The notes: generated by a model not told the origin, from the sequence alone. A stretch of DNA of 64,000 nucleotides from Anaeramoeba flamelloides (GCA_027625915.1 JANTQA010000045.1:310001-374000); one strand, 5' to 3'. Shown: positions 48,030 through 58,376, counted from the first letter of the stretch. Program-made: numbers and translations.

Positions 48030-49610
48030 TTAAAAAATAAAAATGAAAAAAAAAGTCAGAAAAAACTACTCTATTCATTAACCTTTTATCCTTAATAATA
48101 AATTTAATTACAATATAACCAAAATTCCAGAACTTCAAATTTTTGGGAATATTATATTTATTTTTTTTTAGTATTGGTCTTTTTAAAATCCCTCGTCAAG
48201 AAAAAAAAGGGGGTTTCCCGCAAAAAAATCCAAATAAAAAGAAGGATGACTAATAGTTTAATCCAACTTTGGGATGTTTACTTTGATATATAATAACAAA
48301 TAGTTTTGAAAACGCTATATTCATCTCATAAAGCTGAAATAGAGAAAAAAAAAACCTTCTTATAATTTTGGCCCTGTCCCATGATTTCCCAGTTTTCAAA
48401 AAAAATCGATAAAAAACATATCAATTTTACTCTATTCTTTTAAATTCTAAAGTTTCTCGGTCAAGTTCCATCGAGTACTACAGAGTATATATTCTTTTTA
48501 TATTTTTATTTTTTAACGGGTAAAGAAAAATTATTTAATTTTTTATTTATTTCAATAAGTAAAAAAAAAACTAATAAAAGTTTCCGTAAAGTGTGGTAAA
48601 GTGCTTAGTTTTTTTTTAAAAAAATTTAAGAAATAAATGAAAATACCAGAAATTATCTGTTTATTTCTTAAATTAAAAAAAGAAAACAATGTTACTTTTC
48701 TTGTGGTATTCTTTTTTATCTGTTAACTTTTATAGGTTTTTTTTTGGTTTTCTATTTATTTTGAAAATCAATAGATTTTCATTATGTTTTTTTACTTTTT
48801 GAAATAAACACAAAATTTTAATAAATTTTCAGTTTATTTAAAAATAAAAAAAAACCTAGAAAACTTCACAAATAAAATAGAAAACCTCAAAAAAACCTAG
48901 AAAACTTCATAAATAAATAAAAAAACCAAAAAAGCGAACAAAAATGCATTGATTTTCCAAATAAACAGAGAACCCAAGAAAGGATAACCATAGTTTTTTA
49001 AAATTCGAAAGAATTGGGTAAAATAAAAGAGATTATACACAATTCTTACAAATTCCGGAAAACCTAAAGAAAAATATATAAATTTTTGTTTTACTTTTTT
49101 GGAATAAACCGAAATTTTATTTAAATTTTTGATTTATTAAAAAAATTAAAAAAACCTAAAGAAAAGTGTCCTAGGTTTTTTTTACTTGTTGGAATAGAGT
49201 GAAAATTAGAAAAATTTTAAGTTTATTTCAAGAATTAAAAAAAAACTAACGATAAAATCAAAAAAAACTCTTGTTATTAATTAAAAAGAATAAATAATTC
49301 TTTAATAGTCCAAATAATTGGAAATCAGTTTGAGATATATTCATGAAATTTAAAATTATTTTAAAATATCATTATAATCTCTCGACTGTAAAAAAAAATA
49401 TTCAAATTTTTCACCATTAAATTTGAAAAAAATCTTTAATAGAACCTGGGAAATTGGATTTTCCAACATTAATTATTAAATATCTTGAAAAATAATCTTT
49501 GATCAGAGATCTTTTATTAACCAATAGTGTTCATTATAAGCGAAGTTATCGAAAAGTAAAAAATTATCAAAGTTTTATAATTTTTACAAAAAATTTTTAT
49601 CAGATCGTGT
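48030..49610 (+). mobile_element. Composite element L-(hairpin array H5)-D, copy 3 (longest array)
   Basis: L is at about 48030-48345, the array at about 48380-49265, and D at about 49270-49610. The array is the longest seen: type A, several type B (AAGAAATAAATGAAAATACC and partners), type C (TTTTCTATTTATTTTGAAAA and partners), then A and B again. Linkers include AGTTTCCGTAAAGTG and GGTAAAGTGCTTAG. L preserves the uninterrupted text ATAACAAATAGTTTTGAAAA, which shows where the LINE inserted in the copy at 51.2 kb. Confidence 0.75.
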
Positions 49611-49639
49611 TCTCTTTATTGCAAAAATTATAAAATTCT

Positions 49640-50250
49640 TTTTTACTCAGGAATTCATGTGAATATTTTTTTTTTTTTTTTTTTTGGGGGCAAAAATGGG
49701 AGTATCAGGAGTTTAATCAGATATTACTATTTTAAATTTTGTTCACTAATCAAATTAACTTTCATAAAATTAACAATTATCGCTGAAAATCTCTTGACCA
49801 ACACACACAAAAAAAAATAGGATTTGGCTCTTGAGTCTTGCCACAAAATAACAATCATAAGGAAACACCGTTTATATCATTTTTTTTTTGTTTTTTAATG
49901 TATATTCAATTTAAAAGTCGGTATTTTCAGCATAAATCAAAACCAAAATTTTACTAATTTTTTTTACCGTTTTCTTTTTTTTTTATCACGAATTTATGAA
50001 TTATCGCAGGTTTTGAATATTTCTGGAGATATTTCAGTTTATAGGGAAAAAACAAAAAATTGGTGATAATTTACATTATCACGAATAAACAATTCGATCA
50101 ATGATTTATCGATTTGTCATTACAATTATAATATTGCATATAATCTCTATTAGTTGGATTAAGACGGAATAAAAATAAAATTTTAGTAGAGCTATTTTTT
50201 TAAAAAAAAAAAAGTAAAAAAAAAAAGATATTTTTTATTTCAATTTATTT
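49640..50250. other. Intergenic stretch downstream of PSF2
   Basis: It holds a poly-T/poly-G step (49665-49690) and a cluster of TATCACGAA/ATTATCGCAGG/ATTTATCGATTTG motifs at about 49985-50130. That cluster resembles the subterminal clusters of the 13.3-14.6 kb element and may be a remnant of one. Confidence 0.4.
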
Positions 50251-50251
50251 A

Positions 50252-53200
50252 TTAATTTTGCTCTGTTTCCATATCTTCGGTTGTGAATTTACGAAGAGTT
50301 CTTTTTGTTGTTTCTGGCTCCTTTTCAATTAATGATTCCTCTTGTATTGTGTTTGTATTGGTGGTTGTATTGGTGGTTGTTTCGGGCTGATTTGGGAAAT
50401 TTGGCCGTTTTATAGGCTTTCCAGAATTGAAAATTAACCAGATGTTTTTTAAAGCGGAGGTCGCGTAAGGTTTCAATAATTCTCGTTCCATCATAGTCAA
50501 ATCAGAAATTGAAAGACAATATGTTGTATTTGTAATATCCTTTATACCCTCGCGGATTTTAGAAGCTCTAACATTCCATATATCTTCAACCAATGTTCTT
50601 ACTTTTTCAAAACCGTTAATATCGTTTGGTGCACTTTATTGTATAGGATTATAGAATTGAGAGATAAATAATTTAATTTTTTAAAATATTTTAATGAGGG
50701 TTATTAATAACTTATTTCGTGAAGAATAACTATTTTCTCCCTGAAATTGAATTGTTTCTAAAAAAAATCTAAATATTATTTGACAAATTTGAATACGCTC
50801 ATTTTCCAATTAACAAATGAAAAATTATTATTTTTATTTACTCAAAAATTAGTTTGTTAAAATAAAAAAAAGCGCAAGGCCTCTTCACAGACATTGATTA
50901 CATATGTGCAAAATTCAGAAATCGGTGTTTTATATATCATTGGTATGAAAAAATAAAATTTAAAATTTTGAGTTAGACAAAACTATTACTTCAATTAACA
51001 TTTCAGACTTGTTAATTAATCGAGTTTATTTATAATATAGCCCACATTGCAAAACTTCAAAATCTTGAGGCTATTGTGTTGATTGTTTTTAGTAGTACTA
51101 AATTTTTTAAAAGTCTCTAGTCGAGAAAAAAGGTATATTTTGATGGTGTAATGTATTCCAAATAAAATGGGCGTGAATATGAATTTTAGTTCAATTCAAC
51201 TTTTGGAGATTTACTTTAATATATAATAATTAATAGTTTTGCAAAAATTGATTTGGCAAGAATCACAATTTACAAAAGAAAATTCAAATTAATTCAAAAA
51301 TTAAAAATTTTGGGATTTGATAAATTAATAAATCTTCTTCCCTTCAGAGAAAAAGAAACAGAAAACATTAATTGGAAAGCTCGAAATTTAAAAGAATTAG
51401 AATCTGAACTCGAAGTTTACCGAATTAATCAATTAAAAAATAGTCCAAGTTGGAAATGTCGTTAGGTTTTCCAGAATTCAAAAGAATTGAGTAAAATCTA
51501 AGATTTTTCTCTATTTCTTTGAATTCTGGAAAACCTAGACACTCCACAAAAATTATTTGAAAATAATTTTGATACAGGGAAATATTAACAAACAGTCGTG
51601 TCTAGGTTTTTTTTAATTTAAGAAATAAACCGAAAATTTATTAAAATTTTCTGTTTATTTCTTAAATTAAAAAAAACCGAACGACAAAAAATATTTAAAA
51701 TGGAAGGGTTCAACTTCTATTCTAAAGTTAAGAAATTATACAAATTATCTTAATAGATATTCTTATTTTATAAACAAAAATAAATCACAATTTTGTCAAT
51801 TGTGTAAAATAAATAAAGATTTGGATATCATTGAAGATTTGGATCATTTTCTCTGTGATCGTGTCTAGGTTTTCCAGAATTCAAAAGAATAGAGTAAAAT
51901 CAAAGATTTTACTCTATTCTTTTGAATTCTGAAAACCTAACGACTGCCCAGCCTATGAAAATAATCGGAAAATCTGGATTTCTGAATTAGAAAAAAAAAT
52001 TTTTTTCACTTATTTTAAATAATAATAATATTTATAATATTATTAATAAACAAGATTCAATATCTTTATTCGCTCTAGTAGATAATAAGACTATGTTTGA
52101 ATCTTTTATACGATTTCTAAATTCAAGTTTAGGAATTCGGGCAAACAAGAGGAATTCTAAACTCCTCCCTTAAATTACAATAAAAAAAAATAATTAATAG
52201 TTTTTGAAACACTCTGTTCATCAAAAAAAACTAAATCACAAGTAAAAAAAAAAAAAAAACTGATTACAAATATTTTGTGTCCTAGGTTTTCTAGTATTAA
52301 AAAGAATCAAGCAAAATATTATGATTCCGCTCTGTTCTTTTGAATTCTGGAAAATCTAACGAAAGTGTCCGTAGAGTGTCGTAGAGTGCCTGGATTTTCC
52401 AGAATTTAAAAGAATTGAGTAAAATCTAAGATTTAACTAAATTCTTTTAAATTCTGCAAAAGCTAACCGCGTTTTTTTTTTTTAATTTTTGAAACGAATT
52501 GAAAATTAAATTAATTTTCGGTTTATTTCAAAAAATAAAAAAAAAACTAATGGAAGTGTCAGTAAAGTGCCGTAGAGTGCCTATCCTTTCCAGAATTTAA
52601 AAGAATATGGTTAAATCTTTGATTTTGCTCAATTCTTTTAAATTCTGGAAAATCAAACGAAAGAGTACGTAGAATGTGAAACGTGCCTGGCTTTTCCAGG
52701 ATTCAGATGAATAGAGAAAAATCAAAGATTTTACTAAATTCTTTTAAATTCTGGAAAAGCTGACTATGGTTTTCTTGAGTTTTCTGTGTGTTTGAAAAAT
52801 CTATTGATTTTTAATAAAAAAAAATAACCATTTGCTAATTTTTCACTTTTTAATAACTTCGCTTATATAACCACTATTGGTCAATAAGAGATCTTGAATA
52901 AAAAATTATTTTTCAAGATATTTGGTAATATAAGTTGAAAAATCCAATTTTACAGGTTCTATAAAGATTTTTTTCAAATTTGATAGTTAAAATTTTTTTT
53001 CTTCATAGTTAAGAGGCAATTATATTATATTTTAAAAGCATTTTAAATTTAATAAATATCTTTCAAATGGAGGAATCAATTATTTTGACTATTAAAGAAT
53101 TATTTATTGATTAAATTGAAAATTATATATTTTTTTTGAAAAATTTTTTAGTTAGGTTTTTTGTAATTTTTGCAATAAACAGAAAATTTAATAAATTTTC

Positions 53201-53963
53201 GGTTTATTTCAAAAAGTAAAAAAAACCGCCATTAGCTTTTCCAGAATTTAAAAGAATTTAGTTATATATTTGATTTTACTTTTTTCTTTTGAATTCTGGA
53301 AAACCGCCGTTAGGTTTTCTTTAGGTTTTTTAATTTATTTGGAAAATTAATAGATTTAACAAATAAAACAGAAAACCTCAAGAAAACCTAGGTACTATAC
53401 GGCACTTGATGGACACTTTTCGTTGGGTTTTCTTGAGGTTTTCTTGAGGTTTTATTAATTGAAATAATAATCAATTTTCAATCAAAGGTCTGAAATTGGA
53501 ATTACAAAAAAAAAAAAGAAAAAGGATTTTTACTGTTCAAAAAGCTGTGCACTAATTTCACTAAAATAAGGATGTAATTTTGAGAGTTTTTTTCTTGATT
53601 TTTCTTCTTTAAGGATATCTTGAAGAAATTCAACACTTAACCATACAGGTATAGTAATTTGGCACTTTTCTTGTCTTCTTAAGGTTAAGGCAAGCCAGAG
53701 TGGTACTTCAATTGGAATTGATGGCTGAAATGGTCCATATTCTCCCTAGTGGTTTAAAAAAAAAGAAGGGACAAACTAAAGGATCGTTTGTTTGAGCAAC
53801 AATAAGACAAAAGAAAAAAAGAGTGAACAAAAAATAGTGTTGGCGTTACATTTAAAAAGACGAGTTTTTGGTTGAGTGTAAAATTTGGAATAATTTTAAT
53901 CGGTTCATCACCAGAAAGGAATTCAGTTTCTTGAGGATTAAAATTGTTTTGAAGATTATACAT
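50252..53963 (-). CDS. PSF2: GINS complex subunit PSF2, three exons with a 2.9-kb intron
   Basis: Minus-strand exons are 53963-53850, 53745-53534 and 50633-50252, giving 235 aa (human PSF2 is 185). Exon 1 gives EFLSGDEPIKIIPNFTL, matching EFLAEKELVTIIPNFSL of human PSF2. Exon 2 gives YGPFQPSIPIEVPLWLAL (human LGPFNPGLPVEVPLWLAI). Exon 3 gives EKVRTLVEDIWNVRASKIRE (human DEIRTLVKDMWDTRIAKLR). The exon 2/3 joint is phase 2 (CA|T) and makes LFEHAPND, aligned with LLNHASDN, which fixes the long intron 50634-53533. Intron 1 is 104 nt. GINS is part of the CMG replicative helicase and is essential in other eukaryotes. The extra C-terminus is Thr/Asn/Glu-rich (TTTNTNTIQEE) with no known domain. The start at 53963 is the first ATG of the frame; translation could not start farther out without a non-ATG codon. 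Confidence 0.92.
51458..51542 (-). repeat. Solo type-A hairpin unit E1 inside the LINE
   Basis: It reads GTCGTTAGGTTTTCCAG... to ...CTGGAAAACCTAGACAC. Taken on the minus strand it has the standard ends, GTGTCTAGG at the left and CCTAACGAC at the right. It lies in LINE coding sequence just after a SPSWKC stretch. Confidence 0.85.
51598..51685 (+). repeat. Solo type-B hairpin unit E2 inside the LINE
   Basis: It starts GTGTCTAGGTTTT and ends AAACCGAACGAC. The core (AAATAAACCGAAAATTTA and partner) is unrelated to type A, yet the tips are the same. LINE sequence resumes right after it with a frame reading KYLKWKG. Confidence 0.85.
51861..51944 (+). repeat. Solo type-A hairpin unit E3 inside the LINE
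   Basis: It starts GTGTCTAGGTTTTCCAGA and ends TGAAAACCTAACGAC. It splits the LINE zinc-knuckle between LCD and CPAYEN, so the pre-insertion sequence can be read on both sides. The arms pair over about 30 nt (AAAAGAATAGAGTAAAATC and partner). Confidence 0.88.
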
Positions 53964-54309
53964 GGAATTGGCTTGTTTTGAAAAGAAATAAAACAATTAA
54001 AAAAAAAAAAAAGATTTTTAATAAAAAATGAAAAGAAAGAACTCCAATAAATGATTCACCAAATTCTATCAAAATGGAAATTACACACTTTTCAGTAGTT
54101 GATCAAAAAAATTCACTACTTGATTTTTAGAATAACAAAAAAGAGTAAAAGAATTCACAAACTCTTAGTAAATTAGAAAAACCACAAGTGATATCATTTT
54201 TTCAAAATTATAATTTAACGATTAGCTTTTTTTTTTTTCTTTTCTATTTTCTTCCAGCCAAATCTTTTTTTTGAATCAATATTCTTTTTTTTTAAAATCA
54301 AAAATAGAC

Positions 54310-54765
54310 GAATTTCGAACAAAATCAAGATCCGATCAGAGAATTTAGCTCATTTGAAGAATATTTTGTTTACTTTTCTTCTCATTTTAAGAACAAAAAT
54401 ATAGACTAAAGAACCTCTTCCAAATTAACGCCCAAAAATGAAACCTCTGTTTCCCATTCAAAAAGTCTTTTAGCTCTAAAAATTTCAAGGGTGCTCTTTA
54501 CAAGAAAACATTTTCCCTCCTACTGTCCAACCCATTTTGAAACAATACAAAAGCAAATTTTAGTTATGGATGATCCAATTGGATTTGGGCTTTAATTTAC
54601 TGTTTTTTGGTTATGGATCAAAGAAAAAACTGTTACAAGGTTTTGTAGATCCTTTAGCTGAGTGGATTCTTATTATTGTTGTGAATGGGTGTTTTCCTGG
54701 TGTTACCCCAAACAATGTTTATTTTTTTTTTACTGTAGTCAAAATAAAGCGTGCAAGAAAAATTT
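54310..54765 (+). pseudogene. ORC2-like remnant, head-to-head with PSF2
   Basis: The frame at 54564-54700 reads LWMIQLDLGFNLLFFGYGSK, then KKLLQGF and VVNGCFPGV. This matches the core of origin recognition complex subunit 2 (human ...GFNIVLYGLGSKRDLLERF...VVINGFFPGI). Upstream text (FPPTVQPILKQYKSKF) also fits ORC2 just before that core, but is separated from it by an in-frame TAG, which could instead be an acceptor AG. Farther up, a segment EEYFVYFSS resembles the ORC2 'YFE.HSS' motif and runs into TAA. Homology to the later half of ORC2 is not found before the MITE at 54766 or in the next 3.5 kb. I read it as a broken gene copy. A real gene with undetected introns is possible. Confidence 0.55.
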
Positions 54766-55169
54766 AATCCGTGTTTCCAAATAAAAAGCCTGTTTTTTTG
54801 TTATAGAAGACCTACACATTAACCAATCAAAGAAACTGATAATAAACCCTAAAAAAATATGATATTGGTTTCTTAAAGTTCTAAATTTAAAAAGAAAATC
54901 TAAAAATGAAAGATCAAATTGAAAAATTTATCTCAAAAAATAGAGTAAATTTTAAGAAAATATCAAAAAACAAAAAATTTCAAAAAAATTGAGAATATTT
55001 TGAAAAATTTTCAACTATTTGAATGAATAATTTAAATTTTACTGAAAATAACCAGACCTTTACTTTCAAAATTGATTTGAACTTAGGTATACTATTTGGT
55101 AGTTGATTGGATGTTGCCTTGGTACAAGAAGAAAAAAAAGCACCAACAATATTTTGAAACACGGATTAT
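54766..55169. mobile_element. MITE family M6, copy b
   Basis: Terminal inverted repeats are well kept: AATCCGTGTTTCCAAATA at the left and TATTTTGAAACACGGATT at the right. The 404-bp unit matches 36915-37340. It abuts the 3' end of the ORC2-like remnant. Confidence 0.82.
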
Positions 55170-55199
55170 AGTCTTTGTGCACGAATTATTTTGATCACT

Positions 55200-55375
55200 G
55201 TACTGGTATTTGAATTATAAATGGGAAAATATTTTTGTTTCATTTACCATATTTTTCTTTTATAAAGAGAGTTCTCAATGAAGTAGATTGTAATTTAAAA
55301 AACTCTATTTGAAAAAGGAAATTGAAAATGAAGTGAAAATTTTTCCATTTGTAATTCAAATACCATTAAACTTTT
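55200..55375. mobile_element. MITE family M7, palindromic
   Basis: Ends GGTATTTGAATTATAAATGG and the complement CCATTTGTAATTCAAATACC are inverted. Subterminal blocks such as TTCATTTACCATATTTTTC pair loosely with GAAATTGAAAATGAAG. Related units are at 62415-62585 and 8445-8680. Confidence 0.75.
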
Positions 55376-57040
55376 TTGTTTGGGGAAATTAATTGGAAGA
55401 CTTTATTCAAGAAGAAGCAACTGATTTTTCTTTTATAATCCAGAAATCGTGAATATTATTTTTAAGGGTGGTATCACCTTAGATTTGTCTATAATCAAAG
55501 TAAAGATGTTATATATAGATGTCAATGGTATTAATGTTTTATTATTCAAATAACTCTAAAAAATCTTTTATAAATATTATTGATCAAGAAATTATTGGAT
55601 TTTTTTACGAATGATCACTATTTAAAAAATTTCATTTTGAAAAAAATTTTTTTAATTCCTTTTCTTTCCAAATCTAAAAATAGAAACACAAAAAAATAAT
55701 TTTCATTCCAGTATTTAAAAATTACTATTTAGAACTCCCAACAATAACTATTTTTTTTTTTTAATTTCAAAGATTTTTCAGTGATCTTCAATATAAAAAC
55801 CAAAGATACATTGGTTTGGTTTCCTTTTTATAAAGCTAATAATAACATCAATATATTTCTAAGATGTTCTAAATAATTTGTCAAAAAAATCTATTGGTTA
55901 ATTTAACAATTTTATAAAAAAATCTAATTTTTTAGAGACTAATATAAATTTCAATATAAATTTAAGAAATATATTTTGCAGCTTTGGGGTCTAAATATTG
56001 ATAATTAAAGCTTTAAATTTGTTGCAAAATACAGATTTTTTTCTGAAATTTCTTGGTTTTAAAATCGGAAGTAGGATCTTTTATTAATTAATGAGATCAA
56101 CAAATATTACTACTTGACTAATCGTATTTTTTAGAGATATTTGAACCATTGCTCATCAATGTAGTTTAGGATCAATAACAACATATTTTGATCTTAGACT
56201 TTTCATTGGTCAGAAGCTAATCACTTAAGAACCATTTTCCCACCCTTAAGAGTGTTGAGTTATTGTGCAATTTCAGTTTAACTTCTCAAAAAGAATTTTC
56301 TAATCGGAAGAAATTGGACAAAAAAAAAAAAAAAAACATTTTTTGTCATCTTACCTTTTCACCCATTCTTCTTTTCTTTCTTTTTCAATGAAAAAGAAAT
56401 TGAAAATAACAAAAAAAATAATTTCAAATAAATGCTTCTTTTGGAGATTTTCAAGAACAAGTCCAAATTTGAGAACATTTCAAAATTGTAAAAGAAAATG
56501 TAAATAATATGTAGAACAGCCAGAGTGGTTACTGTGGGTTCTGAAAGTTGAAATGGAAATTCTAAAATATTCAAATCAAATTTTCACATGATCTTACATT
56601 GTAAAAATTGTTAAAAATTCTTGAAAATTTTTCATTTTTTCTCAAAGAATTTCTCATTATGTAAAATTTTACTGAGATTATAAAACTCATCCAAATGTAT
56701 TTTTATAGATTTTTTCACCTATTTTAACCTGAAAAAGTCGTCCCTAAATTAGAAAAAAAAATTAATTTTATTCACATTTTTCAATTCTCAAAACTTTCTT
56801 TTATTTGGGTTTCTTATTTCGCCCAGTAATATATAAAACATCAAGAAATTTTCAAATAAATAAAGAACACAAATTTTTCATCAATTTCTTTGAGAAATCT
56901 TTGATAAAAATAAAATCGACAAAATGATAATTTTTAGCTATTTATTTACCAAATAACAGTTTCAAGCATACAATTCATAAATATTTCTTTCTATTATAAT
57001 TCTTAGCTCACCCAATTTATAATGATAATAAAAAAAATTA
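55376..57040. other. AT-rich stretch without recognised features
   Basis: I searched it for missing ORC2 exons and found none. No long inverted repeat or other element is evident. The 71-codon reverse frame at 56359-56574 is low-complexity and not called. Confidence 0.5.
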
Positions 57041-57043
57041 TAA

Positions 57044-57501
57044 CTGTTGAGAGAAAAATGTTGGACACAGAAAAATGGTTGGACACCATTTTTAATTGGG
57101 AACATTACTGAAATTGAAAATCAAATCCTATTGATAACTAGGTGAATTTTATATAAATCCAGGTTTAAAGGTGTTAAAAGTTCATTAATCTGTGGTTTGT
57201 GGAGAATACTCATTTGAATGGTTGATAACTAAAGTAGATCTTGCTATTTTAACAAAAATCCAAGTTTTAGTAAAGTTTACTATTAATTCTGTAAATGGTA
57301 ATTTTTAAACTTGATTTAGATTATAAGAGATAAGGTTTTGAAAAAGTAGAATTACTTTAATCGTTATTCTAATAAGTAGATTATTGTTATTTTCTTTAGT
57401 TATTTCACAAATGATTGAAATTAAAAATCATTTTCAGTAATGTTCCCAATTAAAAATGCTGTCCAACCATTTTTCTGTGTCCAACATTTTTCTCTCTACA
57501 G
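57044..57501. mobile_element. MITE family M5, PIF/Harbinger-like target site
   Basis: Terminal inverted repeats of about 72 bp are almost identical (AGAGAAAAATGTTGGACACA, AAAAATGGTTGGACA, TTTTTAATTGGGAACATTAC). The unit starts CTGT(T/A)GAGAG and is flanked by TAA on both sides (57041-57043 and 57502-57504), the 3-bp duplication typical of PIF/Harbinger elements. The interior has no coding frame. The superfamily is an inference from the duplication only. Confidence 0.82.
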
Positions 57502-57504
57502 TAA

Positions 57505-58376
57505 AGTACCAAACTAAATATTTAAATATGGGCCTTAATGATCTGTTTCTTGAAATTTTTCAGTAAAATTAAAAAAAGGAAAATAAAAGTGATTTGAAAA
57601 TTGTTTCCAATTCAGTGTTGAAATTTCAATAATTATTTTGTTTTTAAATGGTTAAGAACAATAAATATTTTATCAAATCTAATTTCTTCGTAAGGTAGTT
57701 GAATGGAATAAATTACTGTCTTATCAAGAATTGCTCAAAAAAAATGTGAAAATTTTCATAAACAATTCCAAAGACCATAATCTTTGATAAAAGTGAAATG
57801 TCATCGAAAGGTAAGGACTAAAAAGGAACTCTAATAAGAGACTCTTGTTTCATGAAAATAAATTGAATATTCCACAACATAAAAAGAAGCTTCCTTTTAA
57901 AAACAATAAATTGATCAGATAATCCAAAATTAAAATGAAGTATTTATTTACAATAATCTTTCATTTGTTTGTGAACCAATTTGAAACACCAACGATTGAC
58001 AAGTTTGTGTTTAGTACTTTTTGTGCTTTATTTTAATAAATATAGGGTTAAATCAGGATGAGGAAAGTCAACCGTTTTTTTTGAAAATCGAGCTTATTTT
58101 AATGTTAGAAATTGTTCCACAAAAAGAAACCACCTTCACTCCAATTTGGTTGTAAAATTGTGATGTCAATTTTTATTTAAACTAAAATTTTAACCAAAAA
58201 ACAATTATTTCATTTTTTTTTTTTACTGCTTAATTTTTTGACAATTTCTTTTAAACAACCCTTGTCTCATTTGAACCTTTGATTTATTTGACTCAAAAAA
58301 ATAACAAAACAAATTCCTTTTCTTTTCTCAAACAAAAAACCCATTCTCTTTTTCTTCAACAAAACCGACTTCACAA
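57505..58376. other. Upstream region of NFS1
   Basis: AT-rich, with T-rich tracts just before the NFS1 start. No element or gene was seen, and promoter motifs are not evident. Confidence 0.45.

Larger units (their letters stand above)
51241..52189 (+). mobile_element. 5'-truncated LINE (non-LTR retrotransposon) carrying three hairpin units
   Basis: A 16-bp target duplication AATAATTAATAGTTTT lies at 51225-51240 and 52190-52205, with an A-rich 3' tail just before the right copy. The coding remnant reads ARITIYKRKFKLIQKLKILG at the left. Later comes a zinc-knuckle end typical of LINE polymerases, FCQLCKINKD...EDLDHFLCD then CPAYENNRK. Three hairpin units (51458-51542, 51598-51685, 51861-51944) interrupt it. 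The reading frame also has an internal TAA and a frame change near 52010, so it is dead apart from the hairpins. Only the 3' end of the element is present, as is usual for LINE insertions. Confidence 0.8.
50938..53455 (+). mobile_element. Composite element, copy 4, filling PSF2 intron 2
   Basis: The L module is at 50938-51240 and resumes at 52190-52270, split by a LINE. Array H6b follows (about 52277-52770; types A, A, B, A, A with linkers such as GAAAGTGTCCGTAGAGTGTC). A D module in reverse orientation lies at about 52805-53145, and a second array (H6c, about 53150-53455) holds types B, A and C. Here D is inverted relative to the three other copies and has hairpins on both sides, which suggests recombination between paired hairpins. 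It lies antisense to PSF2 transcription. Confidence 0.75.

Noticed and set aside
51458-53455. CRISPR-like array (regular short repeats)
   Set aside because: The units are hairpins of three unrelated cores joined by a short repeat, with no unique spacers between identical direct repeats and no associated genes. The host is a eukaryote.
53964-53996. Longer PSF2 N-terminus starting at about 53996
   Set aside because: The extension has no ATG, while the ATG at 53963 gives an N-terminus of the length usual for PSF2.
54349-54373. Ultra-short introns of about 24 nt in the ORC2-like region (GTTTAC...AAG)
   Set aside because: Removing them does not restore an open frame past the next stop, and no other gene here uses introns under 100 nt or GTTTA donors.
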